Source of the DNA: Isoetes taiwanensis
Taxonomy: Eukaryota; Streptophyta; Lycopodiopsida; Isoetales; Isoetaceae
Reading direction: 5' to 3'
Assembly: GCA_021234155.1 (NCBI GenBank)
Contig: JAJEKV010000084.1
Span: forward strand, 3,413,702 to 3,477,701
Length of the DNA: 64,000 bases
This document shows, one piece after another, positions 20,801 through 29,204 of the stretch (its first letter is position 1; each line of letters begins with the position of its first letter). The notes beneath the pieces were generated by a model. That model was not told where the DNA came from and did not search any database. It was given only the letters and a program-made list of their open reading frames with translations. The position numbers and the translations under genes are program-made.

Positions 20801-22682
20801 CTTTCTTTTGTGCTAGATATAACTAGCACTTTCAACTAGAAGAATGCTCCTAGATGTTGCAGACTTGCTGTATTGATTTGGTTTCATAGACCCTACGGTC
20901 TCCTGTAGACATTGCTAAACTCTTTCTTTCTTTCTTTCTTGCCACATACATTCTCCCATAGAATTAGACAGTCCAAGTCACTTCGATATGGTGTCTTGGG
21001 ACTGTACAAAGGTTGACAGAATGCCATTCTTTTCTGACCTCAATTTGATAGCCCGCAAGTAAAAAATGTGATCCATGGTTAAAAATTTCCTTCTATCCTT
21101 CTGATCTAAAACACTCGCTGATTGATTAAGTTCAAAGTAATTTAACTTTATTAGTTTATTGGTTCTCAGTCCTGAAGATTGGTTTTACGATATTGGTGGG
21201 CTATTGAAGGATGTTAGCCACAACTTGTCATTCATATCTGTCAACAATAGATCTGTCAAATGGGGATACAGTGCCAACAATTAGCTACTGGATATAATAC
21301 TTCCCAGCTAATCTTCTGGATGCTCCACCTAAAACTGATCCTTCCAATATTTTAGTGAAATTAGTGCCGTAGAGCCAAGAGGACCGTTATGAAGGGATAG
21401 CTTTCCAAGACTCGCCTTTCATGCTTTTTACCAAATATGTCTAATAATTTCAATTGATTCGTCTCTGAAACGTAATGCATAATCATTCAGATACTCGCAA
21501 AAGTAGCTTTATCTTTCTTGCTCAATTTATTGGAGCTCACTAATGGACCGCATATTACTGCCTTCATTATCGGCCAAATACTTGGTGCTGGATACCACTT
21601 TCTTTAGCCCTTCTATTCTGAAGAATCAAGCTTGCCAATTGTACTTCTGGCGCCTCTACTACTTATGTTTTACAAGTAAAGCTCTAATCTGAAATTGGAA
21701 ACATCATGGACCTCCAAAGTGACTTTACAGATCCCCGTAAGCTAGATGAACAGCTAAAAGGCAGGTAAACAAACAATCATCACGTATGGAAGAGCCAAGA
21801 AGCGCACTGTAACTATGATATTGTCAAGTGTAAAGTGATCATTATTGTAGCTCGTTAGCAATTATATACCTGATATCAACAACATTGATTCTCACTGCCC
21901 AGTCGCCCCCATAACCACTTCTTTCATCCCAGTGCTTTAAAAATGATGTTGTGATAGAAAAGTTTCGGTCTAAGATTTCCTATAAAATACAAAAGTAACA
22001 TAAGATCCACTGTTTTCAATACACACACTATTTGACCTGTGAGACATCTGAACTTCCATGGGTACCTGACGACCATATGTCTCTCCATCATGCCGCAACC
22101 AACCATATCTGGTTAAACCATTGCCATTATCGCATACATGCCGGAGAACATAGTATCCGTCTTTTACTCCAAGCCACATTAGCCCTACCAGTAATGATTT
22201 TTGACTTCTGCATCATGAATTGTCTTTATCCTATCACCACAAAATTCCTATAAAGTTGTATTCAGTTTTATGATGCAACTAACCTGGTGCGCAATCCCAA
22301 GTACACATGTGGACGGTAGGTCCCCCAATAGAGATGCTCTTTGTGAGTCCCTTGAAACTATATAACGAAAGATTAAGTAGCTGGTAGCAGGATCCTAAAT
22401 ATAAAAAGATACTTGCAAACACACCTGCGGGAGATCTATAACACGTTCTACTTGTAGAGGCGTAATCACTCTTGGTTTTCTACTTGATTTCCAGCTGGTT
22501 TTTGTAGAATAAAGAGCTACTGTCGTTATGATGATTGTGATAAAGCCCAGCAAGGCCCAAGTAAGTACCCGCCTTCCACCCCCTCTACCTTTCCTTTTCA
22601 AAACTCCAGGTTGCCTCTTACTTCTGGTAGCGGTATCATGAGTATGTTTCTCGGAATGTTTTCTTTCCTTCAGGGCCGCCAT
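7271..22682 (-). CDS. GCS1: Mannosyl-oligosaccharide glucosidase (GH63), 15 exons, 3' end outside window
   Basis: Processing alpha-glucosidase I, an ER type II membrane enzyme that removes the outermost glucose from the Glc3Man9GlcNAc2 N-glycan. Exons (minus strand): 22682-22425, 22357-22284, 22207-22066, 21979-21870, 18929-18764, 18676-18590, 18501-18433, 18360-18261, 8851-8769, 8702-8595, 8498-8377, 8227-8120, 8040-7967, 7778-7653, 7338-7271. Every proposed intron has GT and AG ends, and codon phase agrees at all 14 junctions, giving 565 codons. Landmarks are a basic cytosolic tail and one membrane helix, LYWGTYRPHVYLGLR, SGYGGDWAVRINV, LSNLLGGIGYFFGESKI, VFPRGFLWDEGFHQ and WIPREQILGSEA. 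Plant family members are about 850 residues, so roughly 280, including the rest of the catalytic domain, lie left of the window. Intron 8 is 9.4 kb. The gene looks intact despite the transposons. Confidence 0.93.
7484..7603 (+). repeat. 60-bp tandem duplication in GCS1 intron 14
   Basis: Two adjacent 60-bp units (7484-7543 and 7544-7603) differ at only two positions. They lie wholly in the intron between exons 15 and 14, so they do not alter the protein. Confidence 0.9.
7863..7917 (+). repeat. Hexanucleotide microsatellite (TCTTTT)n
   Basis: About nine copies of TCTTTT in the intron between GCS1 exons 14 and 13. On the gene's strand it is purine-rich (AAAAGA). It is likely length-variable. 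Confidence 0.9.
8852..9365. other. GCS1 intron 8, unassigned part
   Basis: No gene seen. Two diverged copies of a roughly 60-bp segment (about 9045-9105 and 9110-9170, sharing ATTAAGTTGATGACT and GATCTATG) suggest an old tandem duplication. Confidence 0.5.
9366..10466 (-). mobile_element. LINE copy E (type 2), 3' segment
   Basis: Minus-strand C-terminal part of a LINE close to copy D, interrupted at 10466/10467 by the copia element. Recognisable pieces are the EWAQIERLYIYF block next to the break (matches EWDHIERLQIYF in D), a GLKNLPPFQ block, Cys/His-region remnants at 9800-9860 and a basic C-terminus (9659-9500, RGATMKVSKRIQ). The 3' end, at about 9400-9366, carries AAGCGGTC and TTGACGTC followed by a T-run, a shortened version of the copy D end. 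Frames are broken throughout. Confidence 0.8.
10467..10651 (+). repeat. Copia left LTR
   Basis: Begins TGTTAGGAATATTCATT and ends GATTATCA; 185 bp. It aligns over its full length with the right LTR with many substitutions and small indels, indicating an old insertion. Confidence 0.9.
10652..10663 (+). promoter_or_regulatory. Copia primer-binding site
   Basis: TGGCATCAGAGC immediately follows the LTR. It matches the plant initiator-tRNA-Met site TGGTATCAGAGC at 11 of 12 bases. Confidence 0.85.
10973..11627 (+). pseudogene. Copia gag remnant
   Basis: Reads from an ATG at 10973 (MANATDALKYFNHPVAW) but is soon broken. Later parts lie in other frames at 11180-11395 and 11446-11628. An internal tandem duplication of about 88 bp (about 11125-11300, repeating TTCTATTTCTGATGCT) lies in the middle. 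No zinc knuckle is visible. Confidence 0.65.
11628..11835 (+). pseudogene. Copia protease, first copy
   Basis: The frame reads DSDAWLFDSKATKHLAAMP, then VKMADGN and a KGTVDFQ block, the usual copia protease region. The catalytic triplet DSG reads DSK, so the aspartic protease would be inactive even without the later breaks. Confidence 0.75.
11691..13600 (+). repeat. Five tandem copies of the copia protease segment
   Basis: A segment containing CTTCTCACGATACAACTGTG, GTAAAGATGGCTGATGGAAA and GATGATTCCTGGAC recurs starting near 11700, 12525, 12797, 13147 and 13378. The spacing between copies 2 and 5 is about 230-350 bp. Each unit runs from the protease motif to CATAAGTTGGGCAGAAACGCC. Copies 2-5 share an inserted ATAGCAACATCTAAA not present in copy 1, so they arose from each other. 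Copy 4 also has a local 27-bp duplication (about 13113-13145). Confidence 0.85.
11968..12521. mobile_element. 554-bp foldback MITE inside the copia element
   Basis: The two halves are inverted copies of each other over more than 200 bp. The ends read CACATTAGGGGTTTTTTGAG on the left and the reverse complement of CACATTAGGGATTTTTTGAG on the right. Paired internal blocks include GAACTACCAATCAGAAA and ATAGAAAAGTCCAAATGAGC. It has no coding capacity. It splits the first and second copies of the amplified protease segment. No convincing target duplication remains (AATGTTTTT against AATTGTCTT agrees at 6 of 9), so a Mutator-type origin is only a guess. Confidence 0.85.
13930..14480 (+). pseudogene. 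Copia integrase remnant
   Basis: Contains the GAG-pre-integrase WHWRFG stretch (about 13755), ALRSDNAREY, VPYSHPQNRVSERKN and the LMDLVRSTLKHKRLCSQFW / AYVINRAP blocks. These cover the second catalytic Asp and the Glu region of the DDE domain. A stop follows the ERKN motif, and frames shift near 14215 and 14415. Confidence 0.8.
14880..15620 (+). pseudogene. Copia reverse transcriptase remnant
   Basis: The region 14872-15432 is open and carries AKHPHWLNARNEEF, NIIGAKWVFRTKY and the block LHFKSAFLNG, where the family has MDVKSAFLNG, so the first catalytic Asp is replaced by His. After an in-frame stop at 15430 it continues SLYGLNQAPRCWH. The YVDD region is scrambled (about 15535-15620). Confidence 0.85.
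15625..16440 (+). pseudogene. Copia RNase H and C-terminus remnant
   Basis: Reads GGLIYLTTTRPDIAYAVGVFSRF (15835-15905), LSDSDMASTDVDHRRYLTGY, a TTEAELKAL block and, in another frame, HLADGFTKPL (about 16360-16390), the typical copia RNase H end. At least three frame changes are present. Confidence 0.85.
16514..16706 (+). repeat. Copia right LTR
   Basis: Begins TGCTAGAAAATATTCATT and ends GATTATCA; 193 bp. It is preceded by the purine tract ATGGGGGA. Confidence 0.9.
16707..16801 (-). mobile_element. LINE copy E, middle segment between copia and TRIM
   Basis: Minus-strand remnant matching the FQDVPAKLHLFNTLVRPAALYGA stretch of copy D with small gaps. It shows that the LINE was continuous before the copia insertion (low side) and the TRIM insertion (high side). 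Confidence 0.8.
16808..17394 (+). mobile_element. TRIM (miniature LTR retrotransposon), 587 bp
   Basis: Left LTR 16808-16926 and right LTR 17274-17394 both start TGATATG and end GTGCTAGTGCGTAAC. PBS TGGTATCAGAGC lies at 16930-16941 and the polypurine tract GGAAAAGGAGGA at 17260-17271. The target duplication GAAAAT is seen on both sides (16802-16807 and 17395-17400). It is placed in LINE copy E, whose coding similarity resumes exactly beyond each duplication. There is no coding capacity. The internal region also contains a SINE-like insertion. Confidence 0.92.
17008..17262 (-). mobile_element. SINE-like insertion in the TRIM internal region
   Basis: On the minus strand it begins near 17262 with a B-box-like stretch (GGTCTCGAGTCCGAGACC). 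That stretch is related to the tRNA-derived head at 40.3-40.4 kb (both continue AGAATCG / ACAATCG). It ends with GGCGTGACGTTAAAATAC and a (TATC)n microsatellite at 17031-17008. The A box is missing, so the head is truncated. The tail resembles the end of LINE copy F. No clear target duplication was found. Confidence 0.55.
17401..17611 (-). mobile_element. LINE copy E, upstream segment
   Basis: Minus-strand remnant with a KGYAFLLMLERKCF block (matches KGYASLAMLEKKCF in copy D), an EKFC remnant and DDVVLISSSPESLQ, the second half of the YADD palm motif. It ends at 17611 against an LTR primer-binding site. Confidence 0.8.
17612..17806 (-). mobile_element. LTR plus primer-binding-site remnant
   Basis: On the minus strand the sequence starts TGTCAAGTACATTAGAC (17806), has a CATATAAACC TATA-like stretch (about 17718), ends GTAGTTATCT and is followed at once by TGGTATCAGAG (17622-17612). 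This is an LTR joined to an initiator-Met primer-binding site, cut off directly after the site. The rest of the element is not seen. Confidence 0.6.
17807..18260. other. GCS1 intron 8, remaining part
   Basis: No gene or clear repeat seen apart from short T-runs (17877-17890). Confidence 0.5.
18261..18929 (-). CDS. GCS1: GCS1-like exons 5-8: N-terminal domain, second part
   Basis: Exon 5 (18929-18764) encodes RKRISLFFYIADEEGK and a WQMHMHGGK end. Exon 6 (18676-18590) encodes GASINFAGFKSLHMHNISEL. Exon 7 (18501-18433) is 23 codons with PDASELQPNIAVLQ. Exon 8 (18360-18261) encodes VPLELDIVFVSGLNG. Exons 6 and 7 are 87 and 69 bp and keep phase 0. The 2.9-kb intron 4 before exon 5 holds a LINE insertion, and the 9.4-kb intron 8 after exon 8 holds the LINE/copia/TRIM stack. 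Confidence 0.88.
19110..19365 (+). repeat. LINE/SINE 3'-end repeat X, copy 1
   Basis: A roughly 250-bp repeat ending in GACCCTATGGTC (hairpin), CTGTAGACATTGTTAAACTC and (TTTC)n, in the same layout as the LINE tails in this window. A second copy lies at 20694-20938. It lies in GCS1 intron 4. Whether it is a SINE or a 5'-truncated LINE end cannot be decided from sequence alone. Confidence 0.75.
19366..20485 (+). mobile_element. LINE copy G (type 1), 5'-truncated, nearly intact 3' part
   Basis: Open from 19406 to 20308 (300 codons). It is the C-terminal part of ORF2: the NIPPFHYSI region, then HQLEIEVGRAKKISREDRKC, then the Cys/His motif CPMCDLNMVESEEHFIFTC and a basic tail (KRSAAMKHKKSFQKRPSSK). 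The 3' end has AGACCCTTCGGGTCT (20421-20435), TACGTAGACGTTAATAAATC and a TTTC-rich tail. It is inserted inside the TTTC tail of repeat X. Its open frame marks it as the youngest type-1 LINE here. Confidence 0.9.
20486..21150 (+). repeat. Duplicated flank Y and second X-Y unit
   Basis: Segment Y (20486-20650, starting CCACATACATTCTCCC) recurs after the second X copy at 20940-21145. The order is X, LINE G, Y, X', Y', so an X-Y block was duplicated in tandem and LINE G interrupts the first unit. X' ends in GACCCTACGGTC (20889-20900) and a TTTC tail. Confidence 0.85.
21151..21869. other. GCS1 intron 4, remaining part
   Basis: No gene or repeat recognised. Confidence 0.5.
21870..22357 (-). CDS. 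GCS1: GCS1-like exons 2-4: N-terminal beta domain
   Basis: Exon 2 (22357-22284) encodes GTHKEHLYWGTYRPHVYLGL. Exon 3 (22207-22066) encodes LLVGLMWLGVKDGYYVLRHV and YGWLRHDGETYGRQ. Exon 4 (21979-21870) encodes the ITTSFLK and SGYGGDWAVRINV blocks. All are typical of the GH63 N-terminal domain. Introns of 67, 76 and 86 bp separate exons 1-4. The reading frame runs past the exon 3 donor (CAG|GTACCC), but only splicing there restores family similarity. Confidence 0.9.
22425..22682 (-). CDS. GCS1: GCS1-like exon 1: cytosolic tail and membrane anchor
   Basis: Starts at the ATG at 22682-22680 (first Met of the frame). The first 35 codons are rich in Lys/Arg (KRQPGVLKRKGRGGGRR), followed by a hydrophobic segment at residues 37-57 (LTWALLGFITIIITTVALY). 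This is the expected type II signal anchor of glucosidase I. The exon ends VIDLPQ at a CAG|GTGTGT donor; in relatives this motif is followed directly by the FQG..KE..YWGTYRPH block, which is exon 2 here. Confidence 0.92.
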
Positions 22683-23104
22683 TGATAATCAGTTGCTCTT
22701 GTCCCTGAGAGCCCTGCGCAAGGATGACTTGCGCAAGGATGACCCTCATAAATCGAGAAATGGTCCGAAGGTCTCAGGGCCGAAGATAGTAGTTTTTGGG
22801 TTCACAAGAGACTTCTAAAAAATTTATTAGCAGGGTTGCCTAACCCCCCCTGCCCACTTTCTCTGCCCACTTTCCTGCGTTCTTAGCTAAGCCACGTGTC
22901 CTGCCATGTCGGCTGTTTTCCATCTCAACCATTAGTTTCCCTAATTTCGCATCGGACGGCCATGAAAATTAAAAAATCCTTGAAAAATCTTCTTCTCTGT
23001 TCGCGCGCGGCCGATCCGTTAGGGTATGGCAGATTTGACTCCCTTTGGTGTTTATCTTACTTCCTCTCCTTCGACCCTCGCACGAAATGGCATTGTTTTT
23101 TTTT
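22683..23104. promoter_or_regulatory. GCS1-like upstream region
   Basis: This 420-bp stretch between the GCS1 start codon and the tail of LINE F must hold the 5' UTR and core promoter. A 16-bp direct repeat (GCGCAAGGATGACTT, about 22717-22743) lies about 50 bp upstream of the ATG. No clear TATA box was identified. Confidence 0.4.
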
Positions 23105-26100
23105 TTGATTTTTTTTTTGATTTATTGTCACGCCATTTCAGACCCTCAGGTCCATTAGGCGACAAGAGAAATACATGTAGAAAGAAACACTAAACGAGGC
23201 CATTTGCCTCAAGATTATCTGCAACATCATTTAGTTCTAAAATTATCTTACGATGTTTCCACCAAGCTTGAAGGTAAGCTCCTAAGTGGGCTGCTGGTAA
23301 TGTAAGTAGCATAGAAAAATTCCCATAAATCCCATAGATCTCCCGTATTTCTTCAAACCTGGAGCATTCAAGGAATGCGTGTTCTTCATCCTCAACCACC
23401 GCTTCTACGCAACAAGGACAAAACCTCAACTCCCTTGGCAAGTCATGTATGCATACTTTCGATTTCCAAAGAATGGGGCGTGGCGCACTTGGGAGATGAG
23501 CTTACGTGTTTTTATTGACATGCGACTATTAAGATAGTCCCGTTCAACATACATCATCATGAGGTTGACTTTGTTATAATAGAAGCCCAATTTGGGTGCG
23601 AGGTGGCATCCATATTGTGCTCAACACCTTTTCGAAAAGTAAACTACTTAATCCCCAATTCGGTTCTTTGGTATCTCATCTATATTTAGTGCCCATCTTT
23701 CCAACCATTCCTTCAATTGTGTGTACCACCATTTTGGTGTTTCATTGATTCACTTAGAGCATGTCGAGGTAGCCTATCATCTTCTAGACTTTGTATCCTT
23801 CTTAAATATCCAAGTGTCAAACATAGTGCTTCGCCTCTAGTGGAAGAAATCACCTTTCGGAAGAAGCATCGCATATGGTGTTTGTACTTTGGCACCAAGC
23901 TCTGCTATTAAAAATCTCTTTTGTATTTGTTCAATATTTGCCCAATTCTTCTTTGACAAGCTCGGTCCCCATCTTGGACAACCATATAGAATAACCGGGT
24001 TGCACTAACATTTTAAACATAAGTTTCTTCAAAGACCATTCCCCGGACATGTATGTTCTTCCATATGCTCATGATGTCAGATATAAAGCTCTCATCCCCC
24101 CGGATATTCTCTTACTTACCCCAAAGATTCCATTTGTAATTATCCGTGAACTCAACACCCAAATATTTATCTTGATGCACCTGTTCTAGAGCTTCCCTTC
24201 CAAATAAAAGCTGATATTACGCGCTTTCCTATTATCATGACTTTTGTCTTTTCTTTATTCAACTGTCATGCCTTTCTCCCGACAAAACATCTCCAATGCG
24301 GTTAATTCTTTTCGAAGCCCCGTTTACGTTCTAGAGAGAAGAACCACATCGCCCCGTGCATAAAGCAAAAGTTGAACAACATATTTATTAAGGTGCACTC
24401 TGTTCCTCCTTCCCTTTCCATCCACTCTTCTAATTCATCAATAAATATTCCAAGCGAGGGGTGGGTGAGAGCGGGCACCCTTGCTTCACTCCTATATTGC
24501 TTTCCACCTTTTACGGACCATCCATGGGAAATGACAAACTCAACCAAAACCTTTTCATAAAGTCGATAACCCCCGATGCAATTCCCTAGGCACCTTTAGG
24601 CGTGCTAATCGATGCCCTAGTTTACTTCTCCACACCCTATCAAAAAGCTTTAGAAAAATCAACAAAGCAACAATATAAAGCATTTCCAAATCCTTTTGCC
24701 CCTTACGCCACTACACGCAAATGTGAAAAGATGATCAACGGTAGAGTGTTTTTTTTTTTAAACCTTTGTCCATGTGCACGGACCCTACTAGCTTCAGCCC
24801 ATATGGTAATCTTCTTCTCAAGCACAAAGACCAAAAGCTTTGCCATGACACTCTTGACCATAATAGTTACGTAGTTTTTTTACCATATTTCTATCTCCAC
24901 TTTTATGTATGGGCACAATCCGATTCATGCACCAACGTTCTTAAAGCCATGAATTAATGCCATATTAAACAACTCGGCTAGTTTTTTTGTGCAAACTCTC
25001 CTCCCCATTTTAAGAGTTCAATTGCCAATCCCACGTAATCACGTGCTTTGCCATTTTTCATTTTACACAAGGAATGTTTTACATCTTCACCGGCGAAAAT
25101 ATCAATCATTTCCCCTTCTACCTCCCATAGGTTCACCACACGGGACATTATACAAAGCACCGCATACTCTAGCAAGTCACCTCTCTCAAAATTACCTAAA
25201 AGGGGTTGCGGCGAAAAATTCCTCCAAAATTGCTTAGGCATTCCTTTAAGCTCTTCCATCAACTTCTCATGCCACGCGTATGCTCCCAATATGCCCGCTT
25301 ATGTTTGGTGAATTTCTTAAAAGCTTTTCTAGCTTCTTTCTTATCAAGAGTCTCATAAAACTTTTCCCTTGCCTTCGATAGCATTCTAAGTCCCACCACT
25401 TTTTATTCTCGTTTTGATTGCCACCTCTACTTTTCCCAAAAACCCTTGATGCTACTTCCATAACAAGATCAACATACAATTGATTTTGTTCAAAAATTCA
25501 TCAGGGCCAATGGAGCTCCTTAAGCGTGTTTTCCAATTCCATACCATAAATGCATGCATTATCGGCATTAATCTTTATCGCCCCTATCTTAGCTTGCTTT
25601 GAATTGCCGTGGCAATCCCGAATCTTCGATGAGAACTTAAGCGAGCATGATCGAGAAATTGGTTGGTGAGTACTTGGAAGTCTTGTATTATCTCCAATGC
25701 ATCAATATCACCAACTAAATAGTCTACCTCACTAGACCCTTGTGCCAGATTATTGCAAGTAAACCCTTTTCGGTGAGGAAACTTTGATGTACCATTGTAA
25801 ATGACCAATCCAAAAGCCTCACACAAGTGAAGAAGGTGCTTGCCCATAGCATTTTTTCTTTATCATATGAGATTCTTTTCCAAACGCTCTCTTCAATCAC
25901 ATTCTCATCAAGCCAAATATCATCAAGATCATTACGCAAAATTCCGCTTTGCTTGCCCGCAACTCTTCCGTTGAAGTCTCCCCGTTAATATCACATGACC
26001 TTTAGTTGAGAAACAAGCAACATCCTCATTAAATGCAAAAGTGGATCAGCTAAGCTCAATTGCTCACTTTCATACACACCTCCTGCAACAAGTGGAGCAA

Positions 26101-26460
26101 AATATACAAATCATAAAAGTAAACCGGATGAGCGAGATCCTTTTACCTCAAACCAAATATACTGATTATAGGGGCAACTTTTAATTACTGTTATGTGCTG
26201 GCAGAAATTGTTACGGGCATAACATGCAATCCCACCAAAACCTCTACCACTTGGACCTTTTTCGTTCCATAATGTCTTTATTTTTGTGAAACCTGTTAAT
26301 TCCCCCAGAAGAGCTGCTTCATGTTCCCATGTCTCTAGAAAAATAACCACGTCTAATTCACATATTATCTGCTCAATAACCACCAACTTTCTAAAGCTTA
26401 AACCATTTACATTCCATACCCCGAACCTGAGGGCAAATCCCTAGCATGGAATTGATTTAC
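23105..26460 (-). mobile_element. LINE copy F, second family, endonuclease-RT, decayed
   Basis: A nearly full-length-type ORF2 on the minus strand. It holds an AP endonuclease (about 26440-25600: VWNVNGL, VVIFLETWEHE, GRGFGGIACYARN, then FTCNN..SSEVDYLVGD and DHARLSSHRRFG), a linker with FWRNF and a KNGKARDYVG block (25289-24978), RT remnants (SLGIFIDELEEWME, about 24450) and a C-terminal Cys/His motif CPCCVEAVVEDEEHAFLEC (about 23415-23360). The 3' end has GACCTGAGGGTC (23152-23141), GGCGTGACAATAAATC and an A-rich tail. Many stops and frameshifts break it. It diverges clearly from copies A-E and G. An ORF1 was not found. Confidence 0.85.
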
Positions 26461-28594
26461 CATTCTTACGAACCCATACTCGGCCATCCTGTACATATGC
26501 TTGCTACATTGTGAAGTTCTTAAACTAATAACAAGTTCATCCCTTCGCGTGTCTATCAGCGCCAAGAGGTCTGCAAAACCTCTTCTCTGGTATGTTTTTC
26601 TGGTATGTTTCTACAGGATGTCCTCTTGCAGCAACTCTGTCTTTAAGGAATTTTAGTGTCGTATGGGGTACCAAGCCTCGAACATATTTTAGCCATGAGA
26701 ACGTGTTGTACTTTGACAAAGGATGGGATGCATATTTGGTAAACCAGTCCTATCAATGGGTATAAAAAGTATTTTTTCATTGTGTGGGCCAATAAATTGT
26801 GATTTTTAGAAGGCTATGCTTGGCCGTTCTTCATCGTTGCCTAAGCTGTGTAAGTGAGAGTTAATTGGGTACAAGGGACAACGACTGGAGTGCTACACAG
26901 GGGTCTCAAAAATCTTTAAAGTGAAAGCTTCTATTGAATCTTCACAAAGGTAGGCATCATTTGCTCTCAAGTTACCTTCCTTCCTCGATTCCATTTTTGC
27001 AGATTTCATCTGTTTCTAGAGAAAAGCATCTCTTGTGGATCTTCTTTCTCACATTTGCCTTATACTATTAAGCAACAGTCAGGAGGAAACATGCAATAGG
27101 GCAAACAGTTGAACATGCAATAGGGCAATATTCAAATCAAGTTATGGAGCCATAAGCATGTGTTGCAGAGTTGACATAAATGCCAAATGGGAAGTGCTGG
27201 GAGATACCAATTACTGACCTGAGGCTATGCTAGTTTAGAAATTATGTACTTGCTTGCGGTGGCATTTATGACTATCAACATCTTGTTTGAGTTGTGTTTT
27301 ATATGTCATCTTTAATTAGAGATTTGTGGCAAGTAAGTCATTCCATAGCCACTTAACGTGTGTTCTGCTCCAGTTTACAAGAAAAACATGGCCCCGGAGA
27401 CAACATGCAGGGCAATATACATTTGCATCTACTCCAGGTCGCTTTTTGAGGATCCAATGTCCAAAGCACCGCCGGTAGGTGAATTAGTAGTCATTTTTAT
27501 ATTCAAGTTTTAAATTTAAAGCCTAGCATGTACAAATAAGGTGCGACTTCTTACAAAAAGTGATATTCCCCAAGAAAAAAATCGGGCTATTGATTTTTGC
27601 GGATGAATTGGCATTAAATGTGGCCCCCAACTCGGGAAATTTGACTTATGGCCCGCTCGGCCTCAACCGAATGCTCTTATTTTCAATATGCCGCCATTTG
27701 CCCAAGGAAGGAGAGGTCCAAATGGTGGAAATCCCATTGAAACAGGGCCAGCTTTAAGCGAAGAAGAAAATACGAAATAGAAACTCAAATTTAGTCTTTT
27801 ACAGATGCTTACAAAAACAGTTGTAATTGCATAATGTTTCTACATCAAATTTTCCGATCTTAGATTGCACCTCAAGTTGGTGCCAATTTTCCTGTGTTTT
27901 GTTGCTTGGATGCATAAATGCGGGGAAAGCATTAAACGTTCTTTGCCTTTAGGGAGGGCCAGTAAGCTGGATTTTGCACAGATTTGAAGCATTTCAGACT
28001 ACAGAGCATGTTAAAAATAGAAAAAGATGTACATCTAGTCAAAATGGTTTAAGAAATAAAAAGTTTAGTTTGTTACCTTGCTTGCATGACAGCAGAGATA
28101 TTAACATAAAATGGAAAGTTCTGCCTTTTGCAAGGTCAAGAAATTTATTTATAGAAGGTAGATCAAGGCTTCCATTTATAAACTTGATTCATCTTCTTAT
28201 CAGGTGGAAGAGTAAAAGATGAAGCTTCTTTACATCATCGTTTGTGTGGTTCAGAAATATGATATCAAAGGGATGATGCAAACATAGTACCATGATACAA
28301 GAAGGTGGTGTATTAGTCCACATGAAGTGAGTCGATCCGTTACAGAATTGTATAAATGCTCCCTTTGGAGGATAAAACCTGTTCAATATTATCTTGCTCT
28401 TAACATTTACTTCAACGTCAATGTTTTTTATTTTGGCTTAAGAGTGCGCATTCTTTCCTGAAGCAACGCAAGCAAAATACCCATCTTTAGGCCTTCTCTG
28501 CATCAATCAGAGTACCTTGTACCTTGAGCTCAATGCCTGTACATTGTACTTGATACCATTAGTGCTAAATTTAGATCAATATTTGCACTATGTT
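26461..28594. other. Region without recognised gene
   Basis: About 2.1 kb with only short, unrecognised open frames. No conserved motif or boundary was seen. Confidence 0.4.
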
Positions 28595-28835
28595 ATGGGT
28601 TTGTACATTTGGCATGCATGAAAGTCAATGGCACATTGGAAATGGACAATGGCATTTATGGTGGGGTTTGTATATTGGCATGCAGGAAAGTCAATGGCAC
28701 ATTGGAAATGGATAATGTCATTTATGATGGGTTTACATGAACGTTTAAGGAAATCCAATGGCATTTATTGTCACTTTACATTGGCATTGGCATGTAGAAA
28801 AGTCTATGGCACATTAGTAACGTAGAAAGTCTTAG
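28595..28835 (+). repeat. Degenerate tandem repeat of about 66 bp
   Basis: Three to four units sharing GAAAGTCAATGGCACATTGG and GGCATTTATG. The first two are close copies, the later ones diverged and shortened. Confidence 0.75.
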
Positions 28836-29204
28836 CTTTGGGTTCACATTGTAATCAAGAAAGTTATTTGCACATCAAGAATGGAGAATAACATTTATGA
28901 TCCATGCTTGTAGCTGGATGTCTGATTGTGCAGGTTGATTTAATTTAAGTGCGGGTTGATTGGGAATCCGGAGAATCTGGTCTATTAACAGAAAAGTTCT
29001 GTTTCTCATTGTGATGTTGCCAACCATTTTTGTTCAAATAAGCTTGATTTTGATACAATATGTTTTGAATCTTTCTCATGCTCTCGAGAATAAGTTCTGT
29101 TTTGATGAATCATATTGAAGAGATCACTACCACCCCAATTCTGGGACCACATCTAAAAACAACAGTAACAAAAAGACCACATGTCGTTGTTCCAAAAAAT
29201 CTAC

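Noticed and set aside
22395-22424. Extension of GCS1 exon 1 (VCLQVSFYI) as real C-terminus
   Set aside because: Family similarity stops at VIDLPQ, where a CAG|GTGTGT donor lies; exon 2 continues the homology in phase.
26537-26719. ORF1 of LINE F
   Set aside because: The 60-codon frame has no gag-like or zinc-finger motif and is not linked to the endonuclease frame.
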